Origin: Agreia sp. PsM10
Lineage (GTDB): Bacteria; Actinomycetota; Actinomycetes; Actinomycetales; Microbacteriaceae
Length of the DNA: 64,000 nt
Direction: 5' to 3'
Assembly: GCF_030433855.1 (NCBI RefSeq)
Contig: NZ_JARUXC010000002.1
Location: forward strand, 248,001 to 312,000
The notes under the pieces were generated by a model. That model saw nothing but the letters and a program-made list of their open reading frames with translations. It made no database searches and was not told the origin of the DNA. The translations under genes and the position numbers were made by a program. Shown piece after piece: positions 9,198 to 17,673 of this stretch (within the stretch, counting starts at the first letter, position 1; the number at the start of each line of letters is the position of its first letter).

Positions 9198-9290
9198 GCG
9201 ATGCTCATCCCGAAAGAGAGCACCTAGCTGAATCATCATGACCCGTCAGGCCTGCAGCACACCAGTCGGCATAAATGAGGACATGCGTCG

Positions 9291-9533
9291 CTAGCCCGCG
9301 CGACGCCATTCGCCGGGCCCGGGGTGGATGGGCGTGCGCAGGTCGCGGCGCGACTTCTGCCAGCCGCTCGCCGGTGCGGCGGTCGCCGCGGGCGACGCGT
9401 CGCCCGCGTTCGCCAGCGCCGCCTGAAGCACGGCCGTCACGGCCGCGATCTCCTCGGCGTCGAGGTTCGGCGTGGTGATGGTGAAGTCGATCGGCTCGGG
9501 ATCGGCGGCGTGGCGGGGTGTCGATGCAGTCAC
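9291..9533 (-). CDS. accE: Acyl-CoA carboxylase epsilon subunit
   Basis: 80-residue protein from GTG 9533 to the TAG at 9291. It carries the short epsilon-subunit pattern: a helical segment NLDAEEIAAVTAVLQAA, a low-complexity Ala/Pro linker, and the C-terminal tail W-x-K-S-x-R-x-D-L-R followed by HPGPGEWR. AccE stabilises the AccA-AccD complex in actinobacteria. It usually sits directly beside accD; here an SDR gene intervenes. Confidence 0.85.
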   Translation of the reverse strand: MTASTPRHAADPEPIDFTITTPNLDAEEIAAVTAVLQAALANAGDASPAATAAPASGWQKSRRDLRTPIHPGPGEWRRAG

Positions 9534-9663
9534 GGACTCGAGGCTACAGGAGGAGCACGGGCAGGGGGAGGGCGATGCTGCCGGGCGCCGGCGCGGTTCG
9601 CGAAGCGGGCGGATCGCGTCAAGCCCTCCCGTGCACAGGAGGGGTCGCCGTAGCGTCGACTGC

Positions 9664-10479
9664 ATGAGTACTTCGAACTTCTCGCCCCGCCGCGCCATCG
9701 TCACCGGATCGAACTCGGGAATCGGCAGGGCCACGGCCCTCGCCCTCGCCGAGGCGGGCATGGATGTCGGCATCACCTTCCATTCGGATTCCGACGGTGC
9801 CGAGGAGACGGCCGACATGGTGCGCGCGCTCGGTCGCGACGCGCACATCGCCCAGCTCGACACCGGCGACCTCGATTCCGTGCCCGGAACGATCTCCTCG
9901 CTCATCGAGAAGCTCGGAGGCGTCGACGTCTTCGTCAACAACGCCGGGGTCATGGACGTCGCACCGTTCCTCGAGATGGAGCTGGAGACCTGGCGTCACA
10001 CGATCGCCGCCGACCTCGACGGCGCGTTCCTCTGCATCCAGACCGCCGCGCAGACCATGGTCGGCCAGGGAACCGGCGGCCGCATCATCGGCGTCACCAG
10101 CGTGCACGAGCACCAGCCTCGCGTCGGGTCCAGCGCCTACGACGCGGCGAAGCACGGGTTCGGCGGTCTGCTCAAGACCGCAGCGCTCGAGCTCGGCCAG
10201 CACGACATCACGGTGAACGCCGTCGCCCCGGGCGAGATCGCCACACCGATGAACGACATGACCGACGAGGACGCGTTCCAGACCCACCGGCCCGGCATCC
10301 CGCTGGGGCGCTCGGGAATCGCGGGCGAGATCGCCGCCGTCATCGCCTTTCTCGCGTCGCCCTCGTCGAGCTACGTCACCGGGGCCTCGTGGGCCGTCGA
10401 CGGCGGGATGCTGCAGATGGGTCCGCAGGGCGGGTCGCACATCATGACGGACGACTGGCGCGGCGCCGCCTCGGAGTGA
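9664..10479 (+). CDS. SDR-family oxidoreductase
   Basis: 271 residues. Classical short-chain dehydrogenase: NAD(P) motif TGSNSGIG near the N terminus, VNNAGV, the catalytic Ser (GVTSVHEH) and the YDAAK catalytic pair, then NAVAPGEIATPMN and a C-terminal ASWAVDGG. The length and AVDGG ending resemble glucose-1-dehydrogenase-like sugar or polyol dehydrogenases, but the substrate cannot be read. ATG 9664 is the first start giving the usual N terminus. It is divergent from accE and convergent with accD, with a hairpin repeat between. Confidence 0.85.
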   Translation: MSTSNFSPRRAIVTGSNSGIGRATALALAEAGMDVGITFHSDSDGAEETADMVRALGRDAHIAQLDTGDLDSVPGTISSLIEKLGGVDVFVNNAGVMDVAPFLEMELETWRHTIAADLDGAFLCIQTAAQTMVGQGTGGRIIGVTSVHEHQPRVGSSAYDAAKHGFGGLLKTAALELGQHDITVNAVAPGEIATPMNDMTDEDAFQTHRPGIPLGRSGIAGEIAAVIAFLASPSSSYVTGASWAVDGGMLQMGPQGGSHIMTDDWRGAASE

Positions 10480-10486
10480 CGTGCCC

Positions 10487-10533
10487 GTTCCCTGAGCTCG
10501 TCGAAGGGCAGCCCTTCGACAGGCTCAGGGAAC
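10487..10533. terminator. Inverted pair of the intergenic repeat between convergent genes
   Basis: Two 22-nt arms, 10487-10508 (begins GTTCCCTGAGCTCGTCGAAG) and 10512-10533 (CCCTTCGACAGGCTCAGGGA...), are complementary apart from one or two central positions around a 3-nt loop. It lies in the 60-bp gap between the SDR stop (10479) and the accD stop (10540), as expected for a bidirectional terminator. Confidence 0.75.
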
Positions 10534-10539
10534 AGCGCG

Positions 10540-12144
10540 TTACAGCGGGATGTTGCCGTGCTTCTTCGTGGGCAGGCTCGCCCGCTTGGTACGAAGCGCA
10601 CGCAGCGCCTTCACCACGGCGACGCGGGTGGCGGCCGGCTCGATCACTCCGTCGAGTTCGCCGCGCTCGGACGCCAGGAACGGCGAGGCCACGTTGTAGG
10701 TGTACTCGTTCGCCAGCCTCGTGCGCACGGCGGCCACGTCTTCGCCGGCCTCCTCGGCCCGCTTGATCTCGCCGCGATACAGGATGTTGACCGCGCCCTG
10801 TCCGCCCATGACGGCGATCTCGGCCGTCGGCCAGGCGAGGTTGATGTCGGCTCCGAGCTGCTTGGAACCCATCACGATGTAGGCGCCGCCGTAGGCCTTG
10901 CGCGTGATAACGGTGATGAGCGGAACGGTGGCCTCGGCGTAGGCATAGAGCAGCTTCGCGCCGCGGCGGATGACGCCCGTCCACTCCTGGTCGGTTCCGG
11001 GAAGGTACCCCGGGACATCGACCAGAGTGAGGATCGGGATGGAGAACGCGTCGCAGAAGCGCACGAAGCGCGCGGCCTTCTCGCCGGCCTCGATGTTCAG
11101 CGTTCCCGCCATCGCGTTGGGCTGGTTGGCGACGATTCCCACGGATCGACCCTCGACCCGGGCGAAGCCCACGACGATGTTGGGCGCGTAGAGCGGCTGC
11201 GTCTCGAGGAACTCGCCGTTGTCGACGATGTGCTCGATCACGGTGTGCACGTCGTAGGGCTGGTTGGGCGAGTCGGGGATGAGCGTGTTGAGCCGGCGGT
11301 CGGCATCGGTGATCTCGAGCTCGACCTCGCTGTCGTAGACGGGCGGATCCGAGAGGTTGTTGTCGGGCAGGTAGCTGATGAGGCCGCGCGCGAAGTCGAG
11401 CGCATCCTCCTCGTCGCTCGCCAGGTAGTGCGAGACGCCCGACACGGTGTTGTGGGTGAGCGCACCGCCGAGCTCCTCCATTCCCACGTCTTCGCCCGTG
11501 ACCGTCTTGATCACGTCGGGGCCGGTCACGAACATCTGGCTGGTCTTGTCGACCATGATCACGAAGTCGGTGAGGGCGGGGGAGTACACGGCGCCGCCTG
11601 CGGCAGGGCCCATGATGATCGAGATCTGCGGAATCACGCCGGAGGCCTGCGTGTTGCGGCGGAAGATCTCGCCGTACTTGCCGAGGGCCACGACGCCCTC
11701 CTGGATGCGTGCACCGCCGGAGTCGAGCATGCCGATGATCGGCACGCCGGTCTTCAGGGCGAGGTCCATGACCTTGATGATCTTCTCGCCAGCGACCTCG
11801 CCGAGCGAGCCGCCGAAGATCGTGAAGTCCTGCGAGTAGACGGCGACCTGGCGCCCGTGGATGGTGCCCGTGCCGGTGACGACCGCGTCGCCGTAGGGGC
11901 GGGACTTCTCCATGCCGAACGCCACGGTGCGGTGGCGCACGAACTCGTCGATCTCGACGAACGAGCCCGCGTCGAGCAGCTCCTCGATGCGCTCGCGGGC
12001 GGTCTTCTTGCCTCGGGCGTGCTGCTTCGCGATCGCGGCCTCACCGCTCGCGGTCACGGCCTCGTGGTACCTGTTCTTCAGGTCGACCAGCTTGCCCGCC
12101 GTGGTGTACATGTCCGGCGCCTGTGCAGTTACGTCTTCGCTCAC
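10540..12144 (-). CDS. accD: Acyl-CoA carboxylase beta subunit (carboxyltransferase)
   Basis: 534 residues, matching the actinobacterial AccD/PccB length. It transfers the carboxyl group from biotin to acetyl- or propionyl-CoA. Signatures: [17 protein letters not shown] at the N terminus, the oxyanion glycine pairs in [11 protein letters not shown] and [13 protein letters not shown], and in the second half DVPGYLPGT and [11 protein letters not shown]. It works with the alpha subunit (2128-3900) and epsilon subunit (9291-9533). It is divergent from birA, 128 bp apart, the arrangement also known for mycobacterial accD5-birA. Substrate choice between acetyl- and propionyl-CoA cannot be settled from sequence alone. 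Confidence 0.93.
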   Translation of the reverse strand: MSEDVTAQAPDMYTTAGKLVDLKNRYHEAVTASGEAAIAKQHARGKKTARERIEELLDAGSFVEIDEFVRHRTVAFGMEKSRPYGDAVVTGTGTIHGRQVAVYSQDFTIFGGSLGEVAGEKIIKVMDLALKTGVPIIGMLDSGGARIQEGVVALGKYGEIFRRNTQASGVIPQISIIMGPAAGGAVYSPALTDFVIMVDKTSQMFVTGPDVIKTVTGEDVGMEELGGALTHNTVSGVSHYLASDEEDALDFARGLISYLPDNNLSDPPVYDSEVELEITDADRRLNTLIPDSPNQPYDVHTVIEHIVDNGEFLETQPLYAPNIVVGFARVEGRSVGIVANQPNAMAGTLNIEAGEKAARFVRFCDAFSIPILTLVDVPGYLPGTDQEWTGVIRRGAKLLYAYAEATVPLITVITRKAYGGAYIVMGSKQLGADINLAWPTAEIAVMGGQGAVNILYRGEIKRAEEAGEDVAAVRTRLANEYTYNVASPFLASERGELDGVIEPAATRVAVVKALRALRTKRASLPTKKHGNIPL

Positions 12145-12272
12145 CGGTTCACTCTACCGGCCAGCCATCGCCGCCAACCGTTGGTTGATTGCTACAAAAT
12201 TGCCGCGCATCCATTGGTTCTCGCCCGTGCGTCCTGCCGAATCGCCGCGACGCTGCGCCTAGGGTGATGCCT

Positions 12273-13103
12273 ATGAAACTGCCCCTCAGTTCCGCTGTCG
12301 CCGAGCGCCTCGAGTGGCTTCCCCGCACGGGGTCCACGAACGATGCGTTGCGCGAGCACGCGACGGGCCCGGATGCCTCGGCCTGGCCCGATCTGTCGGT
12401 GGTCGCGACCGACACCCAGACGCAGGGCCGCGGGCGCCTCGGGCGGACGTGGACCGCGCCGGCCGGCAAGTGCCTCGCGGTGTCGGTTCTGCTGCGGCAG
12501 CCCATCGGCGTCGGGTCTGCACTGCCGCCCGACAGCCTGGGGTGGCTGCCGCTCATGGCCGGTGCCGCGATGACGAAGGTCGTGCGCTCCCTCATCGAGG
12601 GAGAGGTGGGCCACGCGACCCGCGTGCACCACCATCCCGCCACGTCGCTCAAGTGGCCCAACGACGTTCTCATCGACGGTGCGAAGGTCAGCGGAATCCT
12701 GAGCGAGCTCATCCCCGAGACCGGAGTCATCGTCGGCGCCGGCCTCAACATCTCTCTGGACGAGAACGAACTCCCGGTTCCGACGGCCACCTCCCTGCTG
12801 CTCGCCGGAGTGAGCCACGCATCCCTCGACGCGGCGCTTGCGGGCTACCTGATCAATCTCTCCCGCCTCTACCGCGACTTCGTGCGCTTCGAGGGAGACG
12901 CGGTGCGGAGCGGGCTGCACGCCCTGGTCACCGCCCTCTGCGGCACGCTCGGCTCACCCGTGCTGGCCGAGCTGCCCGACGGCGAGGTGGTCTCGGGCAT
13001 CGCGCGCGAGATCGACGAGCTGGGCCGCATCGGTATCGATCGGGACTCGGATGGCTGGAGAGTCGTCGTGGCCGCAGGGGATATCACCCACCTGAAGGTT
13101 TAA
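12273..13103 (+). CDS. birA: Biotin--[acetyl-CoA-carboxylase] ligase
   Basis: 276 residues. It makes biotinyl-AMP and transfers biotin to the lysine of the carrier domain encoded at 2128-3900. The catalytic loop GRGRLGRTW, the KWPNDVLIDGAKVSGIL block and a small C-terminal SH3-like domain are visible. There is no N-terminal helix-turn-helix, so it is the monofunctional type without the E. coli repressor role. AGGG lies 8 nt before ATG 12273; ATG 12267 is also in frame but too close to the motif. Confidence 0.92.
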   Translation: MKLPLSSAVAERLEWLPRTGSTNDALREHATGPDASAWPDLSVVATDTQTQGRGRLGRTWTAPAGKCLAVSVLLRQPIGVGSALPPDSLGWLPLMAGAAMTKVVRSLIEGEVGHATRVHHHPATSLKWPNDVLIDGAKVSGILSELIPETGVIVGAGLNISLDENELPVPTATSLLLAGVSHASLDAALAGYLINLSRLYRDFVRFEGDAVRSGLHALVTALCGTLGSPVLAELPDGEVVSGIAREIDELGRIGIDRDSDGWRVVVAAGDITHLKV

Positions 13104-13110
13104 TAGGCCC

Positions 13111-13866
13111 ATGCCCGCCTCGAAGCAGCCGCGTCCGAGCTTCGGCGCGCTCATCCACGGCTCCGACGCGCCCACTGAGCTCATCGCGGCCGGAGGTTCC
13201 GGGCCGCTGCCCCCGGCCCCCGCGCCGTCGGCATACGGCGAGACGGTCGCGACCGAACGCATCCGGCCCCCGCGTCGGGCGGCGGGGCCTCGGCCCCAGG
13301 CCGCACCGGATGCCGCGGGTGCGGCCGACGAGGCGGCCGAACCGGAGCGGGTGGTCGCCAAGTTCCGAGCGCACGGTCGGCGTCTGTTCTTTCCCACGAT
13401 CCTCCTGATCGCCGTGGCGGGAGCGACGGGGTACTTCTCGAGCTGGTTCCCGGTCGACTGGCAGAACTGGGCCGTTCTCGCGGCCGGTGCGCTCCTGGCG
13501 GTGCTCTTCTTCCTCGTTCCGACGGTGCGGTGGCTGAGCACCCGCTATGTCATCAGCACGAGGCGCATCATTCTGCGCCGGGGCCTCCTCGTGAACACCC
13601 GGAGCGAGCTGATGCTCGTGCGCGCCGGCGACATCACCGTGCGCAAGTCGCTGCTGCAGGCCATGTTCCGCTCGGGCGACGTGCGCATCGGCACCGGGCC
13701 GGGCGAGTTCGCCGTCCTCCGCGATGTTCCCCGTGCCGATCTGGTGTCCGAGGTGATCGGCGACCTGCTCGAGTCGCAGCACGTTCCCTCCCACGCCGTG
13801 CGGTTCCACCGACCGGATCAGGACAATCCCTGGTGGGACGAGCAGTCACAGCCCCGATCGGAGTAG
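13111..13866 (+). CDS. Bacterial PH-domain membrane protein
   Basis: 251 residues. A long Pro/Ala-rich disordered N terminus (residues 1-85) precedes two transmembrane helices (about 95-115 and 122-142) and a bPH2-type domain: TRYVISTRRIILRRGLL, then SLLQAMFRSGDVRIGTG. A PH-domain membrane protein beside birA and purK is also found in mycobacteria (Rv3278c). Function is unknown; probably envelope-associated. It starts 7 bp after birA, so likely co-transcribed. Confidence 0.8.
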   Translation: MPASKQPRPSFGALIHGSDAPTELIAAGGSGPLPPAPAPSAYGETVATERIRPPRRAAGPRPQAAPDAAGAADEAAEPERVVAKFRAHGRRLFFPTILLIAVAGATGYFSSWFPVDWQNWAVLAAGALLAVLFFLVPTVRWLSTRYVISTRRIILRRGLLVNTRSELMLVRAGDITVRKSLLQAMFRSGDVRIGTGPGEFAVLRDVPRADLVSEVIGDLLESQHVPSHAVRFHRPDQDNPWWDEQSQPRSE

Positions 13867-13875
13867 CCTCGGGAC

Positions 13876-14082
13876 ATGCTGGAATTCAAGGGCGAGAAGC
13901 TCGAACAGGTCTGGGTCGGCAACGAGCACGTGGCGAACATCCGGGAGGCCTCGGGCCACGGCGAGGGCCCGTTCATCATCGAGACGGTCGACGGGGTCGA
14001 GATCCATCAGGCGGCAGACCTGCACCTCGCCGAGCTCTGGGTGGCGCAGCACTCCGACGACATCCTGGGCCGCCCGAACTGA
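13876..14082 (+). CDS. Small conserved-looking hypothetical protein
   Basis: 68 residues, acidic, no membrane segment: begins MLEFKGEKLEQVWVGNEH and has IETVDGVEIHQAADLHLAELW. It starts 9 bp after the PH-domain gene, with codon use typical of the window, so it is probably real. I do not recognise the family. The next 144 bp hold only a triple repeat before purK. Confidence 0.55.
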   Translation: MLEFKGEKLEQVWVGNEHVANIREASGHGEGPFIIETVDGVEIHQAADLHLAELWVAQHSDDILGRPN

Positions 14083-14107
14083 GCCTGACGCCCGACCCGA
14101 CCCGGCC

Positions 14108-14197
14108 GTTCCCTGAGCCTGTCGAAGGGACCGACCCGCCCGTTCCCTGAGCCTGTCGAAGGGACCGACCCGCCCGTTCCCTGAGCCTGTCGAAGGG
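14108..14197. repeat. Three direct copies of the intergenic palindromic repeat, period 34 bp
   Basis: Identical 22-nt units at 14108-14129, 14142-14163 and 14176-14197 (core TTCCCTGAGCCTGTCGAAGG), separated by identical 12-nt spacers ACCGACCCGCCC. Unlike copies near 2 kb and 10.5 kb they are in the same orientation, so no single hairpin forms between units. They sit between a hypothetical gene and purK, both on the + strand. Confidence 0.85.
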
Positions 14198-14226
14198 ATC
14201 AACAGCGAATTCGTTAAGCTGTACGG

Positions 14227-15363
14227 GTGGACTATCGCGTAGGTGTTATCGGTGGCGGTCAGCTGGCTCGAATGATGATTCCCGCGGCGGTGAACCTCGG
14301 TCTCGACCTCAGAGTGCTCGCCGAGAACGAGGGGTCGTCGGCGGCACTCGCCGCCAGCGAGGTGGGAGACTACCTCGATCGCGACACCGTGCTGGCATTC
14401 GCCGAGACCGTCGATGTGGTCACCTTCGATCACGAACACGTTCCCCAGCCGATACTGCGCGCGCTCGTCGAGGCGGGCCATGCCGTGCACCCCGGACCAG
14501 ACGCCCTGCTCTACGCGCAGGACAAGATCCTCATGCGCGAGAAGCTCGAGCAGCTGGGCGTGCCGGTTCCGATCTGGGCCGCCGTCTCCGACGCAGACGA
14601 GCTGGCCGCGTTCATCGCCGACAACGGCGGGCACGCGGTGGTGAAGACTCCTCGCGGCGGCTACGACGGCAAGGGGGTGCGTGTCGTGACGCACGCCGAC
14701 GAGGTGGCCGACTGGTTCGTCGCCCTCGCCGAAGACGGCAACGGGGGAGCGCTACTCGCCGAGGAGCGGGTCGACTTCAGCCGCGAACTGGCGCAGATGG
14801 TGGCGCGCCGACCGTCGGGGGACATGCAGCTCTGGCCGGTCGTCGAGTCCATCCAGCGCGACGGCGTGTGCGCCGAGGTCATCGCACCGGCGCCGCGCAG
14901 CGCGGGCCGGGTGGCCGACGTGGCCGCCGACATCGCCACCAGCATCGCCGAGGGCCTCGGGGTGACCGGCGTCTTCGCGGTCGAGCTCTTCGAGACCACC
15001 GACGAGCGCCTGCTCGTGAACGAGCTGGCCATGCGCCCGCACAACACGGGCCACTGGTCGATCGACGGATCGACCACGAGCCAGTTCGAACAGCACCTGC
15101 GCGCGGTCCTCGACCTGCCGCTCGGCTCCACCGGATGCCGCGACACCTGGTCGGTCATGGTGAACGTGCTCGGCGGGCCGGCCGAAGGCACCCTGGCAGA
15201 CCGCTATCCGGTGGCCTTCGCAGACCAGCCCACGGTCAAATTCCACAACTACGGCAAGGCGCCTCGACCCGGCCGCAAGGTCGGACACGTCACCGCCGGC
15301 GGCGACGACCTCGACCAGGTCGTGTTCGAGGCGCGTGCCGCAGCGGCTTTCTTCCAGAACTGA
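14227..15363 (+). CDS. purK: 5-(carboxyamino)imidazole ribonucleotide synthase
   Basis: 378 residues. ATP-grasp enzyme converting AIR, bicarbonate and ATP to N5-CAIR in purine synthesis; PurE then isomerises the product. Signatures: VGVIGGGQLARMM at the N terminus, VVTFDHEHVP, KTPRGGYDGKGV and NELAMRPHNTGHWSIDGSTTSQFEQHLRA-type C-terminal block (only part quoted here as NTGHWSID). GTG start at 14227. Its last 31 nt recur almost exactly (29/31) at 17627-17657, upstream of purE. Confidence 0.93.
   Translation: MDYRVGVIGGGQLARMMIPAAVNLGLDLRVLAENEGSSAALAASEVGDYLDRDTVLAFAETVDVVTFDHEHVPQPILRALVEAGHAVHPGPDALLYAQDKILMREKLEQLGVPVPIWAAVSDADELAAFIADNGGHAVVKTPRGGYDGKGVRVVTHADEVADWFVALAEDGNGGALLAEERVDFSRELAQMVARRPSGDMQLWPVVESIQRDGVCAEVIAPAPRSAGRVADVAADIATSIAEGLGVTGVFAVELFETTDERLLVNELAMRPHNTGHWSIDGSTTSQFEQHLRAVLDLPLGSTGCRDTWSVMVNVLGGPAEGTLADRYPVAFADQPTVKFHNYGKAPRPGRKVGHVTAGGDDLDQVVFEARAAAAFFQN
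15333..15363 (+). repeat. purK 3'-end direct repeat, copy 1
   Basis: The last codons of purK, beginning GCGTGCCGCAGCGGCTTTCT and ending in its TGA. Copy 2 at 17627-17657 differs at only two positions. The two copies bracket the sigma/beta-propeller cassette. Confidence 0.85.
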
Positions 15364-15370
15364 GCTCAGA

Positions 15371-16987
15371 TCAGCCGACCGAACGAAGCGTATTCCCCTC
15401 GGTTGCGACGAGCCGTCCTCCTGCGAAGAACAATGAATCGGCAGCCAAGTCTGTTGTCCAGATGACTTCTCCGCTGATCTTGTCGATCGCCGAGACCTGT
15501 CCATCAATCGACCGATAGGCGTATTCGGCGCCGGATGTCTCGTAGCTGATATCCCACGGGGAGAACCCCATCCATGCTCCCGTTGTCAGGTCCACCAGTG
15601 ACGAGGGGCTGCCACCGAAGTTCGTCACCGTCAGCACATCTCCCTGCGCCTCGAACCGAAGTGGGACCGAGGGGTACTCGAGCTTCCAGTCGGCTAGTGC
15701 CGCCTGCCAGATCGTGGAGCCCGTCAGGCCATCGACCAGCGCTACGCCGTTGGCGGAGACGACGACGAATTGACCAGTACCGACCGTGGACCATCGCGGA
15801 CTTCCGGGTATTGCTGCCGAGGTCAGCACCTCGTCCACCTGGGCCAGGCCGGTTTCCGTCCGCGTCCAGAGGGTGTTGCCATCATCGTCCAAGCCTGTCA
15901 GCGTCGATGACCCACCGGCCTCGTCCGGGTTCGATCGAATCGTGTAGCCGGTGAACGGATAGTACTCGAATGGTTCCGGTCGAGCGACGAAGGCGCCTGT
16001 GGCCAGGTCGAGCACCCCGTTCCCGGACTGTTGTGGATCGCCGGCGTAATAGGTCACCTTCGCGTAGCCGATGTCGTTGCCGGAGTCACCGACGTTCACG
16101 CCTGCAGCATCGATCCGGGTGACCCACTGCGCATCGGTCGTGTTAGCCGGGTCGAACCTCTTGACTAAGGAGTACGGGAGGACGTCGCCCTGGTCGTCAC
16201 GCTGTGCGAGGGTGGCGTAGACGTCGCCCGAATCGCCGGGAACGACGGAGACCTTCTTCAGGGTTTCGCCGGGTTCGGCGGGTTGAAATGCCGCTACGGC
16301 TGTGCCTGTCGACAGGTCGAGAACCTCGCGGGGCCCGTTCTCGCTACCGGTCGTGACGACGAGCACTCGTCCGGACGTCCCGAGGACGAGTGCGCGGGCG
16401 TCCGCGGACGAGACGCCGGCCTCGAGATCCCAGTGCCATTCACGACTCCAGACCTGGTCACCGGTTCGTGTATTGACGAGTGTCACAGAGAGGCTCGAGG
16501 TCGACGCGGGCAAGGACTCGGACGTCAAGTCGGCTCCGTGTTCCGGGGCGACCGAGATCAGGGCATAATCCTCCGAGATGTCGATGGATCCGACGAGCTT
16601 TCCCGGTTCTCCCAGACCGGGAGGCTGCAGCGACCAAGTCGGGCCAGTCGGCTGGGTGGCGATGTCCTGGGGGACGATCGGTGCGGTCGCCACTGATATC
16701 CGCGCCGGACTCTCCGTCTCCTGCGCAGGTGGCGTCGTGACAGACGCGGTAGGGGTGGGCGGTGTCGAGACCTCGACACCGGTACTCGGTGCTGGCGCAC
16801 CGAAGAGCGAGTCTCGGTTGAGGGCCAGGGCGGTCGAGCCGGAGGCGACGACGCCCGTGATGATGAGGCCGGCGAGCAGGGCCCGGAGGTGGCTCGTGCG
16901 ACGCTTCGGCTCCGCCTCGACGTTCTCGATGAGAAGGTGCCGGATCGCAGCACTGCGCTGGGGATCGAACTTCGGTGTCTCAGTCAC
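15371..16987 (-). CDS. Single-pass membrane protein with extracytoplasmic PQQ-like beta-propeller, candidate anti-sigma factor
   Basis: 538 residues. Cytoplasmic N terminus of about 50 residues, one transmembrane helix (LLAGLIITGVVASGSTALAL), a Thr/Pro-rich spacer (about residues 75-115), then a long domain with repeated tryptophan-containing blades such as GDQVWSREW, GSTIWQAAL and GEVIWTTDL, the pattern of BamB/PQQ-type propellers. The GTG start at 16987 overlaps the sigma-factor stop (GTGA), so the two are translationally coupled. That coupling and topology suggest an anti-sigma factor or sensor that holds the sigma factor at the membrane; this is inference, as no ZAS zinc-finger motif is seen. 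Confidence 0.7.
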   Translation of the reverse strand: MTETPKFDPQRSAAIRHLLIENVEAEPKRRTSHLRALLAGLIITGVVASGSTALALNRDSLFGAPAPSTGVEVSTPPTPTASVTTPPAQETESPARISVATAPIVPQDIATQPTGPTWSLQPPGLGEPGKLVGSIDISEDYALISVAPEHGADLTSESLPASTSSLSVTLVNTRTGDQVWSREWHWDLEAGVSSADARALVLGTSGRVLVVTTGSENGPREVLDLSTGTAVAAFQPAEPGETLKKVSVVPGDSGDVYATLAQRDDQGDVLPYSLVKRFDPANTTDAQWVTRIDAAGVNVGDSGNDIGYAKVTYYAGDPQQSGNGVLDLATGAFVARPEPFEYYPFTGYTIRSNPDEAGGSSTLTGLDDDGNTLWTRTETGLAQVDEVLTSAAIPGSPRWSTVGTGQFVVVSANGVALVDGLTGSTIWQAALADWKLEYPSVPLRFEAQGDVLTVTNFGGSPSSLVDLTTGAWMGFSPWDISYETSGAEYAYRSIDGQVSAIDKISGEVIWTTDLAADSLFFAGGRLVATEGNTLRSVG

Positions 16988-17580
16988 TTCGCACCTCCCG
17001 AGGTGATTGCGGTTCGTTGTATGTCTTCGGTCGTGAGCGCGGAAAGTCGCTGTTTGGCGCGGGACAAGCGCGACTTGACCGTGCCGACGGGAATCCGGAG
17101 CGCGGCCGCTGCCTCGGCCAGGCTGAACTCTTCGAGCACGCACAGAGTGATGATGTTCTGGTCGTTCGCAGACAGCTGTGCGAATGCGCTGCCGACACTC
17201 CGGCCGCGGCCGGCGGAGTCGATCTCCTCGTCCACCCGATCGAAATCGTGGGCGCCCTCCGGCTCGGCCGGAGGAATGCGATCGATGACCGCCTTGTACC
17301 GTCGCATGCTCCGGACGAAATTGTGCGACACGTTGTTCGTCGTCACGAGCAGCCACCCGATCAGCGTCTCGTTGACGAGCGTCACGATCTTGCGTCGCCG
17401 CCAGAGCTCGAGAAACACCATCGCCGTCACGTCCTCGGCATCATGCGGCGAACGCATGAGTCGCAACGCCTGACCGAACACGCGGTCGCGGTGTCTGTCA
17501 TAGAGCATCGCGAACGCCCCGGAATCGCCGCCACGAGCCAGCTCCCAGAGGGCCGGCTCGTTCACTAGTTCTGTGCCCAT
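16984..17580 (-). CDS. ECF-type RNA polymerase sigma factor
   Basis: 198 residues. Region 2: FAMLYDRHRDRVFGQALRLMRSPHDAEDVTA-type segment with D-A-E-D-V and FLELWRRR. Region 4: LSANDQNIITLCVLEEFSLAEAAA followed by VGTVKSRLSRAKQRL, the DNA-binding helix. No extra C-terminal domain. It lies upstream of and overlaps the propeller protein. A GGAACC box 29 bp upstream suggests it reads its own promoter. The pair interrupts purK-purE. Confidence 0.88.
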   Translation of the reverse strand: MGTELVNEPALWELARGGDSGAFAMLYDRHRDRVFGQALRLMRSPHDAEDVTAMVFLELWRRRKIVTLVNETLIGWLLVTTNNVSHNFVRSMRRYKAVIDRIPPAEPEGAHDFDRVDEEIDSAGRGRSVGSAFAQLSANDQNIITLCVLEEFSLAEAAAALRIPVGTVKSRLSRAKQRLSALTTEDIQRTAITSGGAK

Positions 17581-17587
17581 ACCTCAT

Positions 17588-17614
17588 AGTGTCCGGTCGG
17601 CTGGAAAAGGTTCC
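17588..17614 (-). promoter_or_regulatory. Probable ECF-type autoregulated promoter of the sigma-factor gene
   Basis: Read on the minus strand, GGAACC at 17614-17609 is a classic ECF -35 box. It is followed after 13-16 nt by CGGACACT (17595-17588), 8 bp before the start codon at 17580. The -35 lies inside a GGAACCTTTTCC palindrome. The very short distance to the ATG implies a nearly leaderless transcript. Confidence 0.55.
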
Positions 17615-17626
17615 ATCGCTGCTGGT

Positions 17627-17657
17627 GCGTGCCGCAGCGGCTTTCTTGCAGAAGTGA
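17627..17657 (+). repeat. purK 3'-end direct repeat, copy 2 (orphan purK tail)
   Basis: 31 nt, 29 identical to purK's own 3' end at 15333-15363. In frame it reads a purK-like tail [10 protein letters not shown] then TGA. It is separated from purE by 16 nt, the spacing expected if this was the original purK end before the 2.26 kb cassette arrived. Confidence 0.85.
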
Positions 17658-17673
17658 CCTTTACCATGGGCAA

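Noticed and set aside
9227-9293. 18-codon open frame in the gene-free stretch
   Set aside because: No ribosome site and no recognisable sequence; ends inside the accE stop.
10558-12267. 569-residue open frame antisense to accD
   Set aside because: Shadow frame rich in H, D, V and R with no motifs; accD on the minus strand is unambiguous.
14108-14197. CRISPR array
   Set aside because: Only three units with identical 12-nt spacers; the unit belongs to the intergenic repeat family and no cas gene is near.
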